From NCBI GenBank assembly GCA_965204875.1, contig OZ242020.1:1736001-1800000 (forward strand): 64,000 bases of DNA, read 5' to 3'. Shown one piece after another: positions 31,317-39,983 of this stretch (within the stretch, counting starts at the first letter, position 1; every line of letters starts with the position of its first letter). Source of the stretch: Aldehydirespirator sp965204875 (GTDB lineage Bacteria; Actinomycetota; Acidimicrobiia; Acidimicrobiales; Aldehydirespiratoraceae). The notes under the pieces were generated by a model that saw only the letters and a list, made by a program, of their open reading frames with translations, did not search any database and was not told the origin of the DNA. Both the position numbers and the translations under genes were made by a program.

Positions 31317-32576
31317 TCAGGGGCCGAGCAGTGCGGCGGGGATTATCCCGATCCCGTCTGAGCGCCGGTATGCCTCCCGGCCCGAGGACACCACTGCGGC
31401 ATCGATCAGTCTCGGCCCGATCTGGTCGGCGAGCCATCGCAGATGCCTTACGTCTCCGTCGCTGATGACTGCGCTGAGTTTGACTTCCAGCGCCACTATT
31501 GCGCCGTCGGCGCGCTCGACGATCAGATCGATCTCGTGTTCGCCGCCGTGGGTGCGCAGATGGTGCACCCGTGCCTCGCACGCTTGAGCGTAAACCCTCA
31601 CCGACAGCGTCATCAGCGACTCGAACAGCGCGCCGAACAGCGTCCCGTTGCCGTTCCAGCCGCCGGTTCCGGCTAGGAGCGCGTCCGTGTCGATGCCCAG
31701 CAGCCGAGCGGCCAGCGCTGGGTCGACCAGCTGATGCACGGGCGCGGAGGCGAGCCGGCGCAGCCTGTTGCGGGTCGGCAGCCACGCTGGGACTTCCTCG
31801 ATGAGGCGCATGCCTTCGAGGGCGGCACGGTATGGAGCGGTTGTCGCCCGTGCCGGCTTGTCGGACTCGCCCCCGGAGGCGGCGTCGCGGATCTTCTCGA
31901 ACGCGGCGGCAGTGGACGAGGCGGCAGCGTAGGCGGTGATCCACCTGCGCAGCGAAGCGGCGTCGCGCATGGTGCGCCCGAACTGCTGGATGTCGTGGTT
32001 GAGGATCTGGGAGATGTAGCCGTCGAGCAGGCTGCGCCGCACCCGCGGTGGATGTGGCCTGATCCCCGGGAACCCCGATCTGACAGTCTCGTCTGCGTAC
32101 TGTTCGATGCCGATGCCGGTAGCGCCGGCAAGCGGGGGCCTGCCGCCGGCGAGCATCCCGGCGAGGCTGACCGTGGGCGTGGCGAGTTGGCGTTCGGCGA
32201 GTGACATGGGCCGCATCTGCACGGTGATGATCCGCCCGGCACCGGGGTGCGTTGGCGCCTCGGTGGGCACCGCTGACCCAGTGAGAAGGAAGCGTCCCGG
32301 TCGGGGGTCGGCGTCCACGGCGCGGCGCACCAGGTCCCACGAGGTTGGAAGCCTCTGCCACTCGTCTATGAGTACCGGCGGCTCGCCGTCGATGACCCGG
32401 CCCGGCTCCCCGCTCAGAACCTCCAGCAGCCCCGGATCGTCGAGCCGGTGGATCGTTCTGGCCCGTTGCTGCGCGGTCTCGGTCTTGCCCACCCCGCGTG
32501 CGCCCTCAATGGAGACCGCCGGCGCATCGGCCAGCGCGTCGAGTTCAGCGTCGACGATCCGCGCCAGGTACTCCAC
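31317..32576 (-). CDS. AAA_14/DUF4143-type ATPase
   Basis: The 419-residue protein has Walker A SIEGARGVGKTE near residue 23-34, Walker B PPVLIDEWQRLP, a sensor-like RFLLTGSA, and a C-terminal DUF4143 region with the PD-(D/E)xK-like pattern EIDLIVERADGAIVALEVKLS. This is a very common family of unknown function in bacteria and archaea; members are frequent near mobile and defence genes. Here it precedes the type I restriction locus in the opposite orientation. A second, longer member lies on the other side of that locus (43225-44862). Confidence 0.85.
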   Translation of the reverse strand: MEYLARIVDAELDALADAPAVSIEGARGVGKTETAQQRARTIHRLDDPGLLEVLSGEPGRVIDGEPPVLIDEWQRLPTSWDLVRRAVDADPRPGRFLLTGSAVPTEAPTHPGAGRIITVQMRPMSLAERQLATPTVSLAGMLAGGRPPLAGATGIGIEQYADETVRSGFPGIRPHPPRVRRSLLDGYISQILNHDIQQFGRTMRDAASLRRWITAYAAASSTAAAFEKIRDAASGGESDKPARATTAPYRAALEGMRLIEEVPAWLPTRNRLRRLASAPVHQLVDPALAARLLGIDTDALLAGTGGWNGNGTLFGALFESLMTLSVRVYAQACEARVHHLRTHGGEHEIDLIVERADGAIVALEVKLSAVISDGDVRHLRWLADQIGPRLIDAAVVSSGREAYRRSDGIGIIPAALLGP

Positions 32577-32655
32577 AGGCCGATACTACGTGCCGGCGAC
32601 TCGGGCGTCGGCTCCGTCTAGGAAGGTCGGGGTGGCAGGCGAGGTTCGATTGACA

Positions 32656-32661
32656 TACAAT
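32656..32661 (+). promoter_or_regulatory. Weak candidate -10 box (TACAAT) upstream of hsdM
   Basis: TACAAT lies in an AT-rich patch (TTGACATACAATGAAATAACATGA) about 100 bp before hsdM, the most promoter-like piece of the 32577-32763 gap. No well-spaced -35 box is seen. A 14-codon frame begins 8 nt later and is probably accidental. Confidence 0.25.
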
Positions 32662-32763
32662 GAAATAACATGAAGTTCTGCGAAGCCGATTGCGAGTTCC
32701 TCAAGGTCGCCTAGCTCGACTACTCGGAGCCGGGTGGGGGTGGCGCGCTAGAGTCGCTGGTTG

Positions 32764-34377
32764 ATGGGCGCGGGGACGGGCGGCGGGGCTGGTGAGCTGG
32801 ACGCTGACCTGAGGTCCGATCTGTGGAAGATGGCGGACGCGCTGCGCGGGAGCATGGACGCCGCCGAGTACAAGCACGTTGTCCTCGGGCTGATCTTCCT
32901 CAAGTACGTCTCGGACGCCTTCGAGGAGCGGCACGCGCAGCTCGAGGGCGAGGTGGACGACGGGGCCGACCCCGAGGAACCGGACGAGTACCGTGGGTTG
33001 AACATCTTCTGGGTGCCGGCCGAGGCTCGCTGGGCTTACCTGCAGGGACACGCCCGCCAGCCCGACATCGGCCAGTTGATCGATGAGGCGATGGTCGCCA
33101 TCGAGCGCGACAACCCTGCGCTTGATGGTGTGCTGCCCAAGGACTACGCCCGGCCGGCACTGAATCAGACCCGCCTCGGGCAGGTTGTCGACGCTGTCGG
33201 CAACATCAAGGTTGGCGGCGCCGGCGCGCACGCCACGGACGTGCTGGGCGGCGTCTACGAGTACTTTCTTGAGCAGTTCGCGCTGGCCGAGGGACGCAAG
33301 GGCGGCGAGTTCTACACGCCGCGCTCGGTGGTGCGGCTCTTGGTGGAGATGCTGGAGCCGTATCACGGTCGTGTCTATGACCCGTGCTGCGGGTCTGCGG
33401 GCATGTTCGTCCAGTCGGTGGAGTTCATCCGCGCGCACGCCTCGGGCAACGGCAACGGGGGCAAGGCTCGCGCCGACATCTCCATCTATGGGCAGGAGTC
33501 CAACTACACCACTTGGCGCATGGCCCTGATGAACCTGGCGATCCGGGGCATCGAGGGCCAGATATCCCACGGCGACAGTTTCCACAACGACCGCCATCCC
33601 GACCTGAGAGCCGATTACATACTGGCCAACCCGCCCTTCAACGTCTCGGACTGGGGGCAAGAGCGGTTGCGGGACGATCGGCGCTGGGTTTACGGCGTCC
33701 CTCCGGCAGGCAACGCCAACTTCGCCTGGGTGCAGCACTTCCTGTACCATCTCGCCCCGCGTGGCACGGCGGGCTTCGTGCTGGCGAACGGCTCGATGTC
33801 GTCGAACACCTCGGGCGAGGGCGAGATGCGCAAGAACATCGTCGAGGACGACCTCGTCGACTGCATAGTGGCGCTTCCCGGGCAACTGTTTCGCTCCACC
33901 CAGATACCCGTTTGCCTGTGGTTCCTGTCGAAGGGCCGCCGCTCCGGAGAGTACCGGAACCGCCGTGGCGAGGTGCTGTTCATCGATGCCCGTGGCGTGG
34001 GCCGCATGATCGACCGCACGCACCGCGAGTTGACGGCCGATGACATCGCCCGCATCGCCGACACATATCACGCGTGGCGAGGCGAGGAAGGCAGCGGCGA
34101 GTATGTCGACGTGCCCGGCTTCTGCAAGTCTGCCGATCTAGACGAGGTGCGGCGCCACAAGCACGTGCTCACACCGGGCCGCTACGTAGGTGCGGCACCC
34201 CAGGAGGATGACGGCGAACCGTTCGAGCAGAAGATGTCGCGCCTCGCCAAGCAATGGCGCGAGCAGCGCGCCGAGGCGCAGCGCCTAGACGAGCAGATCG
34301 AAGCGAATCTGATCTCGCTGGGATTCGGTGACACAGCAACCAGCAGACAGCCAGGTGGAGCCGAAGGTGCCGCTTGA
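32764..34377 (+). CDS. hsdM: Type I restriction-modification methyltransferase subunit HsdM
   Basis: The ~537-residue protein has the N-terminal HsdM helical domain (DLWKMADALRGSMDAAEYKHVVLGLIFLKYVSDAFEERH), the S-adenosylmethionine motif DPCCGSAGMF (207-216 counting from TTG 32761) and the N6-adenine catalytic motif NPPF (290-293), then the conserved HFLYHLAPRGTAGFVLANGSM and IVALPGQLFRSTQIPVCLWFLS. It methylates adenine within the site chosen by HsdS and is also needed for restriction. ATG at 32764 follows an in-frame TTG. Its 3' end overlaps the HEPN-like gene by about 50 bp. It is the first gene of a seven-gene locus ending with hsdR. Confidence 0.95.
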   Translation: MGAGTGGGAGELDADLRSDLWKMADALRGSMDAAEYKHVVLGLIFLKYVSDAFEERHAQLEGEVDDGADPEEPDEYRGLNIFWVPAEARWAYLQGHARQPDIGQLIDEAMVAIERDNPALDGVLPKDYARPALNQTRLGQVVDAVGNIKVGGAGAHATDVLGGVYEYFLEQFALAEGRKGGEFYTPRSVVRLLVEMLEPYHGRVYDPCCGSAGMFVQSVEFIRAHASGNGNGGKARADISIYGQESNYTTWRMALMNLAIRGIEGQISHGDSFHNDRHPDLRADYILANPPFNVSDWGQERLRDDRRWVYGVPPAGNANFAWVQHFLYHLAPRGTAGFVLANGSMSSNTSGEGEMRKNIVEDDLVDCIVALPGQLFRSTQIPVCLWFLSKGRRSGEYRNRRGEVLFIDARGVGRMIDRTHRELTADDIARIADTYHAWRGEEGSGEYVDVPGFCKSADLDEVRRHKHVLTPGRYVGAAPQEDDGEPFEQKMSRLAKQWREQRAEAQRLDEQIEANLISLGFGDTATSRQPGGAEGAA

Positions 34378-34789
34378 CCTGACAAGCCTCCGCAACTCCG
34401 TCTGGTCACTCTCAGACTTGGTGGCCGCTGCCGAGAACGATACGCGCATGGCTCAGTTCACCGAGGTGGAACGCAATGGCATACGCGCCGGTGTCATCCA
34501 GAACTTCGAGGTCACTTACGAACTCGCTTGGAAGATGATTGCCCGCTGGCTGAACGCCAATGTCGGCGGTGCCGTGGCGGACGGTCTGGCGAGGCGACAA
34601 CTCTTCCGGCTTGCTGCTCAGAACCGTCTGATCCACGATGTGGAGACATGGATGAAATTCCACGAGACGCGAAATCTCACATCTCATACTTACAATGAGG
34701 TGCAGGCAGAAACAACCTATAGAGCAATGAGGGAATTTGCACACGAAATGCGACTCCTGCTCGGAGCGCTGGAAGCTCACAATGATTGA
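34328..34789 (+). CDS. HEPN-type toxin (HI0074/HepT-like nucleotidyltransferase partner) embedded in the type I RM operon
   Basis: The 153-residue protein has the signature of the HI0074 family (partner of MNT nucleotidyltransferases): VIQNFEVTYELAWKMIARWLN at 57-76 and WMKFHETRNLTSHTYNEV at 108-125. In the latter, R115-x4-H120-x-Y122 is an exact HEPN RNase motif (Rx4HxY); the tyrosine is the residue that MntA-type antitoxins AMPylate in HepT. HEPN toxins cleave RNA and are held in check by the nucleotidyltransferase. GTG at 34328 overlaps hsdM; an internal GTG at 34355 is possible. Its stop overlaps the start of the next gene by 8 bp, and that gene begins with the matching MNT domain fused to HsdS. 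GC content is visibly lower than in hsdM. Confidence 0.82.
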   Translation: MTQQPADSQVEPKVPLDLTSLRNSVWSLSDLVAAAENDTRMAQFTEVERNGIRAGVIQNFEVTYELAWKMIARWLNANVGGAVADGLARRQLFRLAAQNRLIHDVETWMKFHETRNLTSHTYNEVQAETTYRAMREFAHEMRLLLGALEAHND

Positions 34790-36377
34790 CCTCAAGCCTG
34801 CCGACCTAGATATTGTGTTGAGAATTCTGGCTGAGCATGTGCCAACGTGCGAAGTACGTGCATTCGGATCCCGTGCCATCTGGACCGCCAAAGACTACTC
34901 GGACTTAGATCTGGTGATCATAGATGAAGAACCGGTGCCACTGCAGAAAATAGGCCGACTACGCGAAGCCTTTGAAGATTCCAACCTACCAATTTGCGTC
35001 GATATTCTCGACTGGCATACAATCTCCGACACTTGGAAAGAGAAGATCGAATATAGCTACGCTGTGCTACAGAAAAGAGCACCTGGCAACGAGTGGGACG
35101 AAGCGACCTTTGGCGATTGCGCCTTGCTGGTAAAGAATTCAGTTTCCCCTGCCGACTTTGGTGAAGTACCGTATGTCGGTCTTGAGCACATCGGCCAAGA
35201 AACGCTGTCGTTAGTTGGATCGGGCGTTGCGTCCGATGTCACTAGCACTAAGTCACGCTTTAAGGTCGGTGATGTGCTTTTCGGCAAACTCAGACCATAT
35301 TTTCGCAAAGTCATCCAGGCGAAGTTTGACGGCATATGTTCAACCGACATCTGGGTAGTGCGTCCGGCTGAGGGGGTAGATGCTAGGTTTCTGTTCTATC
35401 TAATGGCCTCCCGATCGTTTGTAGATCTCGCCACTCAAGGTACAGAAGGTACCAGAATGCCGCGTGCGAAGTGGGATTTCGTATCTCGATTGCTTATCCG
35501 ATTGCCGCCCATTGACGAGCAGCGGCGGATAGCGCAAGTTCTCGGTGCGCTCGATGATCGGATCGAGTTGAACCGGTGTATGAGCGAGACGCTTGAGGAG
35601 ATGGCGCGGGCGCTCTTTCAGTCGTGGTTCGTGAACTTCGATCCGGTACACGCCAAGGCAGAGGGTCGACCCTCCGGCCTCCCCCCCGAACTAGACGCCC
35701 TATTCCCCGACACCCTCCAAGATTCCGAACTCGGCCCCATCCCCAAGGGTTGGCAGATACAAGAGTTGGGCGACGTGGCTGAATCTATTCGCGGCAGGTC
35801 TTATAGAAGCGTAGAACTATCTGAATCCGAGACGGCGCTAGTGACTCTCAAGTCGTTCGCCCGCGGGGGCGGCTATAGGTCCGACGGTCTCAAGGCATAC
35901 ACTGGACCTTACAAGCCAGATCAGATAGTCCTACCAGGTGAGATGGTCATTGCATGCACGGATGTCACACAAGCGGCGGAAGTGGTGGGCCGTCCAGCTA
36001 TTGTTGCGCGCAGCAGTTGCTACTCGACTCTGGTCGCTTCACTAGATGCCGCAATCGTCCGTCCTCACAGAAACTTCGGTGTATCAGTTGAATTTCTTTA
36101 TTGTCTTTGTAGCGGTTTCTCGTTTGCGCACCATACATACGCCTATGTCTCTGGCACAACTGTATTACACTTGAGCAAGGATGCTATACCATCATTCAAA
36201 TTTGTAATGCCTCCCCAAGAGATATGCCGGTACTTTGATGCGCTTGCAGTGCCCGCAATCGCGTGTTCGTTACAGGGCGCATCGTGGTCAGATGCCTTGT
36301 CCGCTCAGCGCGATGCTCTACTGCCGAAGTTGGTGTCGGGTGAACTTAGAGTGCCAGCTTGTGAGAAGACGGTTTGA
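34782..36377 (+). CDS. hsdS: MNT nucleotidyltransferase antitoxin fused to type I specificity subunit HsdS
   Basis: From ATG at 34782 the protein has 531 residues. Residues 1-97 are a complete minimal nucleotidyltransferase (MNT): CEVRAFGSRAIW...SDLDLVI gives the exact MntA motif GSx10DxD (G29, S30, D41, D43), and VDILDW supplies the third acidic residue. The frame continues without a stop into HsdS: target-recognition domain 1 (about 105-265; EWDEATFGDCALLV...VPYVGLEHIG), the central coiled-coil PIDEQRRIAQVLGALDDRIELNRCMSETLEEMARALFQSWFVNFDPV, recognition domain 2 (KGWQIQELGDVAESIRG...) and the distal helix SAQRDALLPKLVSGEL. HsdS has no start codon of its own near the junction. The preceding gene encodes the HEPN partner of MNT. 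The result is an antitoxin physically tied to the DNA-recognition subunit. Confidence 0.88.
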   Translation: MIDLKPADLDIVLRILAEHVPTCEVRAFGSRAIWTAKDYSDLDLVIIDEEPVPLQKIGRLREAFEDSNLPICVDILDWHTISDTWKEKIEYSYAVLQKRAPGNEWDEATFGDCALLVKNSVSPADFGEVPYVGLEHIGQETLSLVGSGVASDVTSTKSRFKVGDVLFGKLRPYFRKVIQAKFDGICSTDIWVVRPAEGVDARFLFYLMASRSFVDLATQGTEGTRMPRAKWDFVSRLLIRLPPIDEQRRIAQVLGALDDRIELNRCMSETLEEMARALFQSWFVNFDPVHAKAEGRPSGLPPELDALFPDTLQDSELGPIPKGWQIQELGDVAESIRGRSYRSVELSESETALVTLKSFARGGGYRSDGLKAYTGPYKPDQIVLPGEMVIACTDVTQAAEVVGRPAIVARSSCYSTLVASLDAAIVRPHRNFGVSVEFLYCLCSGFSFAHHTYAYVSGTTVLHLSKDAIPSFKFVMPPQEICRYFDALAVPAIACSLQGASWSDALSAQRDALLPKLVSGELRVPACEKTV

Positions 36378-36407
36378 CGGAGGACGATATGGTGCTATCC
36401 TCTAACC

Positions 36408-36908
36408 ATGGCTGACGAGCTACTGTCTTCACCTGACAAGGAGGAGGCGCTGTCTAGGGTTTACGCGCTTGCAGTGGCTAGTCACGCCGGGTACACAACC
36501 GCCGATCCTTACTTTGACCGAGATGGGATCGATATTCGGATTCAAGCCGGTGGACCGAGACGCCCGGCGCTTGAACTCCAACTCAAGGCTACTATCAATC
36601 TGAGCAAACCGCAGAATGGGTACGTGACGTTTCGTCTTCGGCGGCACAACTACGATTTGCTCATTGCGGAAACTCAAACACCCAGGCTGCTCGTAGTGCT
36701 AGATCTTCCAAGCGACGCGTCGAAATGGGTAACCATTACCGCCGAGGAGCTTATCGTGAGACGATGTGCATACTGGATCAGCCTCAGGGGCTACCCGGAG
36801 ACAACAAACACATCATCAGTTAGCGTACACATCCCTATAGACAATCGATTCGATGTCGGTGCGTTGAGACAATTGATGGATGAGTCAAGATCAGGAGGCG
36901 TTCGATGA
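36408..36908 (+). CDS. DUF4365-domain protein (PD-(D/E)xK-like)
   Basis: The 166-residue protein fits DUF4365: EALSRVYALAVASHAGYTTADPYFDRDGIDIRIQAGG, then LELQLKATINLS. The glutamate/aspartate (DGID) and the QxK (LQLK) form the nuclease-like core of this family, which is common beside restriction and toxin genes. The protein is probably a small nuclease or nuclease-fold partner; catalytic activity is not shown. A Shine-Dalgarno GGAGG lies upstream, and its stop overlaps the following gene (ATGA). It is 31 bp after hsdS on the same strand, inside the type I operon. Confidence 0.72.
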   Translation: MADELLSSPDKEEALSRVYALAVASHAGYTTADPYFDRDGIDIRIQAGGPRRPALELQLKATINLSKPQNGYVTFRLRRHNYDLLIAETQTPRLLVVLDLPSDASKWVTITAEELIVRRCAYWISLRGYPETTNTSSVSVHIPIDNRFDVGALRQLMDESRSGGVR

Positions 36909-38047
36909 GAGTTCACGATTACACCATAGAGGACATGAAAACTGTCTCGCCAACAGCCTTGTCGGCTTATGCTCGCTCGATGGGTTGGGCCAAAGCTGAG
37001 CAGTATGGTAGCCACTCGGATGTCTATGCTGCTAAAGGCCTGCCGGATCTTCTCTTGCCACGTACCCAAAATCTCGCCGACTATCCCAGCATAGTCATGC
37101 GCCTGATGTCTGAGTTCTCCGAAATGTCGAACACCACCAGGGACTCCATCTATCGCGATCTTGTTACGGCAGATCGAGACGTGATGCGTCTCAGTGTCCA
37201 CGACAGTAATGGTGACGGGAGCCTGTCAGTTGACGCTGGTGTGAATTTGATGGAGGGCGCACGTGATATAGTGCTCGCCGCTGCCTGTTCCCTCAACAAT
37301 CCGCGGGCTGCGTACCGAATGCGCGCTAATCAAGAAGCGACAGACTATTTGCGACAAGTTCGTCTCGGACAGACGGAGCGCGGCAGTTATGTTGTATCAG
37401 TGCTTAGCCCGGTAATTTCGCCTCCAGTGCAACAGATTCTCTTCGAAGAGATGGATGCAGACGCAAACAGCGAACCGCTCGGTCGGCAAGTTACGAAACA
37501 CATGCAGTCTGCCCTGGTAGCTGTTCGTGAGGCAATCGAGCAGATAAATTCGGGTGTCTCTGATGCGCTGAATGGCACTCTGGAGCGAGGCGTTAGTGCT
37601 AACTTTTGTGAGGCTATTGCAACTGCACTCGGCACCTTTGCGGCTGTGGAGAGTCGGTTTACTTGGGCTCTCACTCGTCCGACAGATGTCACGTTGTCCA
37701 AGATCCGATTTGTGGCGGTAGATGGCCCGATTCTAAGGGAGGCTGCTAGGTCGCTTCGATCGCGAGCACCCCGGCAGGATGTTCAGGTTTTCGGTTTCGT
37801 GCAGAGTCTACAACGCGACGAACATGAGATGGAGGGAACGATTGTCGTGAGAGCATCTATCGATGGCAAGAACCAGTCGGTCGGAACGGTCCTCAGCCAA
37901 TCTGACTACGAACGGGCCATAGATGCACACAAGGAGAAAGCTCCGATTGTGATGAGCGGAGACCTGGAGCGCGGTGCTCGGCGTTGGCAGCTGCTCAATC
38001 CGCGCATCGTAGACGTGATCAAGAACGACGACGATGCGGCCGATTAG
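36905..38047 (+). CDS. Unknown protein (380 residues) in the type I RM operon
   Basis: I do not recognise this family. The protein starts MRVHDYTIEDMKTVSPTALSAYARSMGWAKAEQYGSHSDVY, where SAYARSMGWxxxxxYG looks like a conserved helical module; residues 40-120 are acidic/mixed; 155-260 are largely helical (AALVAVREAIEQINSGVSDALNGTLERG); and 270-360 form a probable beta-rich domain (LSKIRFVAVDGPILREAARSLRSR, VQVFGFVQSLQRDEHEMEGTIVVRASIDGKN, WQLLNPRIVDVI). No membrane spans, signal peptide or Walker motif is visible. It overlaps the DUF4365 gene by 4 bp (ATGA) and is therefore its likely partner. Composition is lower in GC than hsdM or hsdR. Confidence 0.6.
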   Translation: MRVHDYTIEDMKTVSPTALSAYARSMGWAKAEQYGSHSDVYAAKGLPDLLLPRTQNLADYPSIVMRLMSEFSEMSNTTRDSIYRDLVTADRDVMRLSVHDSNGDGSLSVDAGVNLMEGARDIVLAAACSLNNPRAAYRMRANQEATDYLRQVRLGQTERGSYVVSVLSPVISPPVQQILFEEMDADANSEPLGRQVTKHMQSALVAVREAIEQINSGVSDALNGTLERGVSANFCEAIATALGTFAAVESRFTWALTRPTDVTLSKIRFVAVDGPILREAARSLRSRAPRQDVQVFGFVQSLQRDEHEMEGTIVVRASIDGKNQSVGTVLSQSDYERAIDAHKEKAPIVMSGDLERGARRWQLLNPRIVDVIKNDDDAAD

Positions 38048-38175
38048 TTGCGACGAGATAGTAAGTTCTCGATGAAGCTCACGGCGAGCTGCGTCGACGG
38101 CTGGGTAGAAGGCCATCGCTCTCGTAAAGGCGCGGCGACTATAGACTCAGTGTGGGTTTCGGGAGAGGCGACGCG

Positions 38176-39912
38176 GTGCTGACTAATCTTGTGGTTCGGA
38201 ACTTTAAGCGGTTTGGCGAGTTGGACGTTGAACTTGGGAGTCCTGTGGTGTTCATTGGGCCGAACAACTCGGGCAAGACTTCGGCGATGCAGGCGTTGGC
38301 GCTCTGGAACATTGGCCTCAAGCGTTGGAACGAGAAGCGCTCCGGTTCGGATACGCCCAAGACGCGTCCTGGAGTTACGGTGAATCGGCGAGATCGGATC
38401 GCGATTCCCGTGCCAGCGGCGAACCTTTTGTGGCGCGGGCTTCACACGCGCGATGTGCAGAGGGTCGCCGGTCGGCAGCGCACTGACAACGTTCGCATCG
38501 AGATCGTCGTGCAAGGTGTGAGCGGCACAGAGGAATGGTCATGTGGGCTGGAGTTCGACTACGCGAACCCGGAGTCGTTCTACTGCCGCCCCCTTCGGCT
38601 TGGTGACGGCAAGCAACCGGATCGCATGCGCGTGCCTGAGGAGGCGGCCGCAGTGGAGGTGGCCTTTCTTCCTCCGATGTCGGGGCTTGCTGCGACAGAG
38701 ACGCGCCTTGATCCTGGCGCTGTCGACGTGCGGGTCGGCGAAGGCCGCACCGCCGAGGTGCTGCGCAATCTTTGCTATCGGGTTCACGAGGCAGACTCTG
38801 ATAGTTGGGACCGCCTGCTCCGCCAGATAGAGCGGCTGTTCGGAGTGCAGATCGAGGCTCCTCGCTATGTGCCCGAGCGGGGAGAGGTCACCATGGGTTA
38901 TCGCGAGGGCAAAGTCTCGCTGGACATCTCCTCGAGCGGGCGCGGGCTACAGCAGACTCTTTTGATCCTGGCGTATATGTACGCTAATCCTGGTGCCGTG
39001 CTGCTGCTTGATGAACCTGACGCTCACCTTGAATTCTTGCGCCAGCGCCAGACCTACCGGCTGGTGACAGAGACCGCAACGGAGACCGGAAGCCAGATCA
39101 TCGCTGCTAGTCACTCAGAAGTGCTGCTCAACGAGGCAGCCGGCAAGGACATGGTCGTGGCCTTCGTTGGCGAGCCTCACCGTATCGACGACCGCGGTAA
39201 CCAGGTGCTGAAGGCGTTGAAGTCCATCGGCTTCGAGCATTATGTTCAGGCAGAACAAACCGGCTGGGTGCTCTACCTCGAAGGTTCAACGGACTTGACC
39301 ATCTTGCAGCAGTTCGCACAGCGACTCAACCATGATCGAGCGATACGAGCACTGGAGCGGCCGTTCGTGCGCTACGTAGGCCGTCTCATCTCCGAAGCAG
39401 AGGATCACTACTACGGCTTGCGCGAGGCGATACCTGGCTTGCCCGGCATCGCCATTCTCGATGACGCACCGCCAGACCGATCTCGGGGTGCCCTGAGGTG
39501 TCTCGGCTGGCGGCGTCGGGAGATCGAGAACTACCTGTGCAGCCGGGCGACGCTGGAGGCATACGTAAAGTCAGTCGCGCGATCGACCTCGATAGGACCG
39601 TTGTTTGCCGAGGCAGAAGCGACACGGTGCCTGGACGCGATCAGCGAGGCAATCGATGAGATTGAACGTGCGAGGGAAACGCTTGGCCAGGGATCGCCGT
39701 GGGGTGACGATGTAAAGGTAAGCGACGATTTCTTGACCCCGTTGTTCGACTTGTACTTCCGTAAGCTCGGAATCCCGAATCTGATGCACAAGACCAGCTT
39801 CTACAAACTGGTCGAGCATGTCCCCGAGGCCGAGATCGATCTAGAGATCAGCGAGAAGTTGGATGCCATCGCGGAGGTTGCTGAGAGCGCCAAGCCCGCT
39901 GAAGAGATGTAG
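38176..39912 (+). CDS. OLD-type ATPase with TOPRIM-like C-terminal region
   Basis: From GTG at 38176 (GGAG about nine bases upstream) the protein has 578 residues. The ATPase part has VLTNLVVRNFKRFGELDVELG, Walker A GPNNSGKT, the signature-like ISSSGRGLQQTLLIL and Walker B GAVLLLDEPDAHLEFLRQ followed by the switch histidine ASHSEVLL. The second half carries WVLYLEGSTDLTILQQFA (TOPRIM-type glutamate) and GIAILDDAPPD (TOPRIM-type aspartates), then a helical tail. OLD/GajA-like proteins are ATP-regulated nucleases in phage defence. It lies within the type I operon between the unknown protein and hsdR, consistent with an extra defence layer. A GTG at 38152 is an alternative start. Confidence 0.82.
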   Translation: MLTNLVVRNFKRFGELDVELGSPVVFIGPNNSGKTSAMQALALWNIGLKRWNEKRSGSDTPKTRPGVTVNRRDRIAIPVPAANLLWRGLHTRDVQRVAGRQRTDNVRIEIVVQGVSGTEEWSCGLEFDYANPESFYCRPLRLGDGKQPDRMRVPEEAAAVEVAFLPPMSGLAATETRLDPGAVDVRVGEGRTAEVLRNLCYRVHEADSDSWDRLLRQIERLFGVQIEAPRYVPERGEVTMGYREGKVSLDISSSGRGLQQTLLILAYMYANPGAVLLLDEPDAHLEFLRQRQTYRLVTETATETGSQIIAASHSEVLLNEAAGKDMVVAFVGEPHRIDDRGNQVLKALKSIGFEHYVQAEQTGWVLYLEGSTDLTILQQFAQRLNHDRAIRALERPFVRYVGRLISEAEDHYYGLREAIPGLPGIAILDDAPPDRSRGALRCLGWRRREIENYLCSRATLEAYVKSVARSTSIGPLFAEAEATRCLDAISEAIDEIERARETLGQGSPWGDDVKVSDDFLTPLFDLYFRKLGIPNLMHKTSFYKLVEHVPEAEIDLEISEKLDAIAEVAESAKPAEEM

Positions 39913-39983
39913 GCGAGCACCATGTGTGAAGCTGACCGCGACGCACGAACCCGTAGTGGCCGCTGCCGGGCTGCACGCGAAGC

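Noticed and set aside
32670..32714. 14-codon frame before hsdM
   Set aside because: Too short, no Shine-Dalgarno and no conservation evidence.
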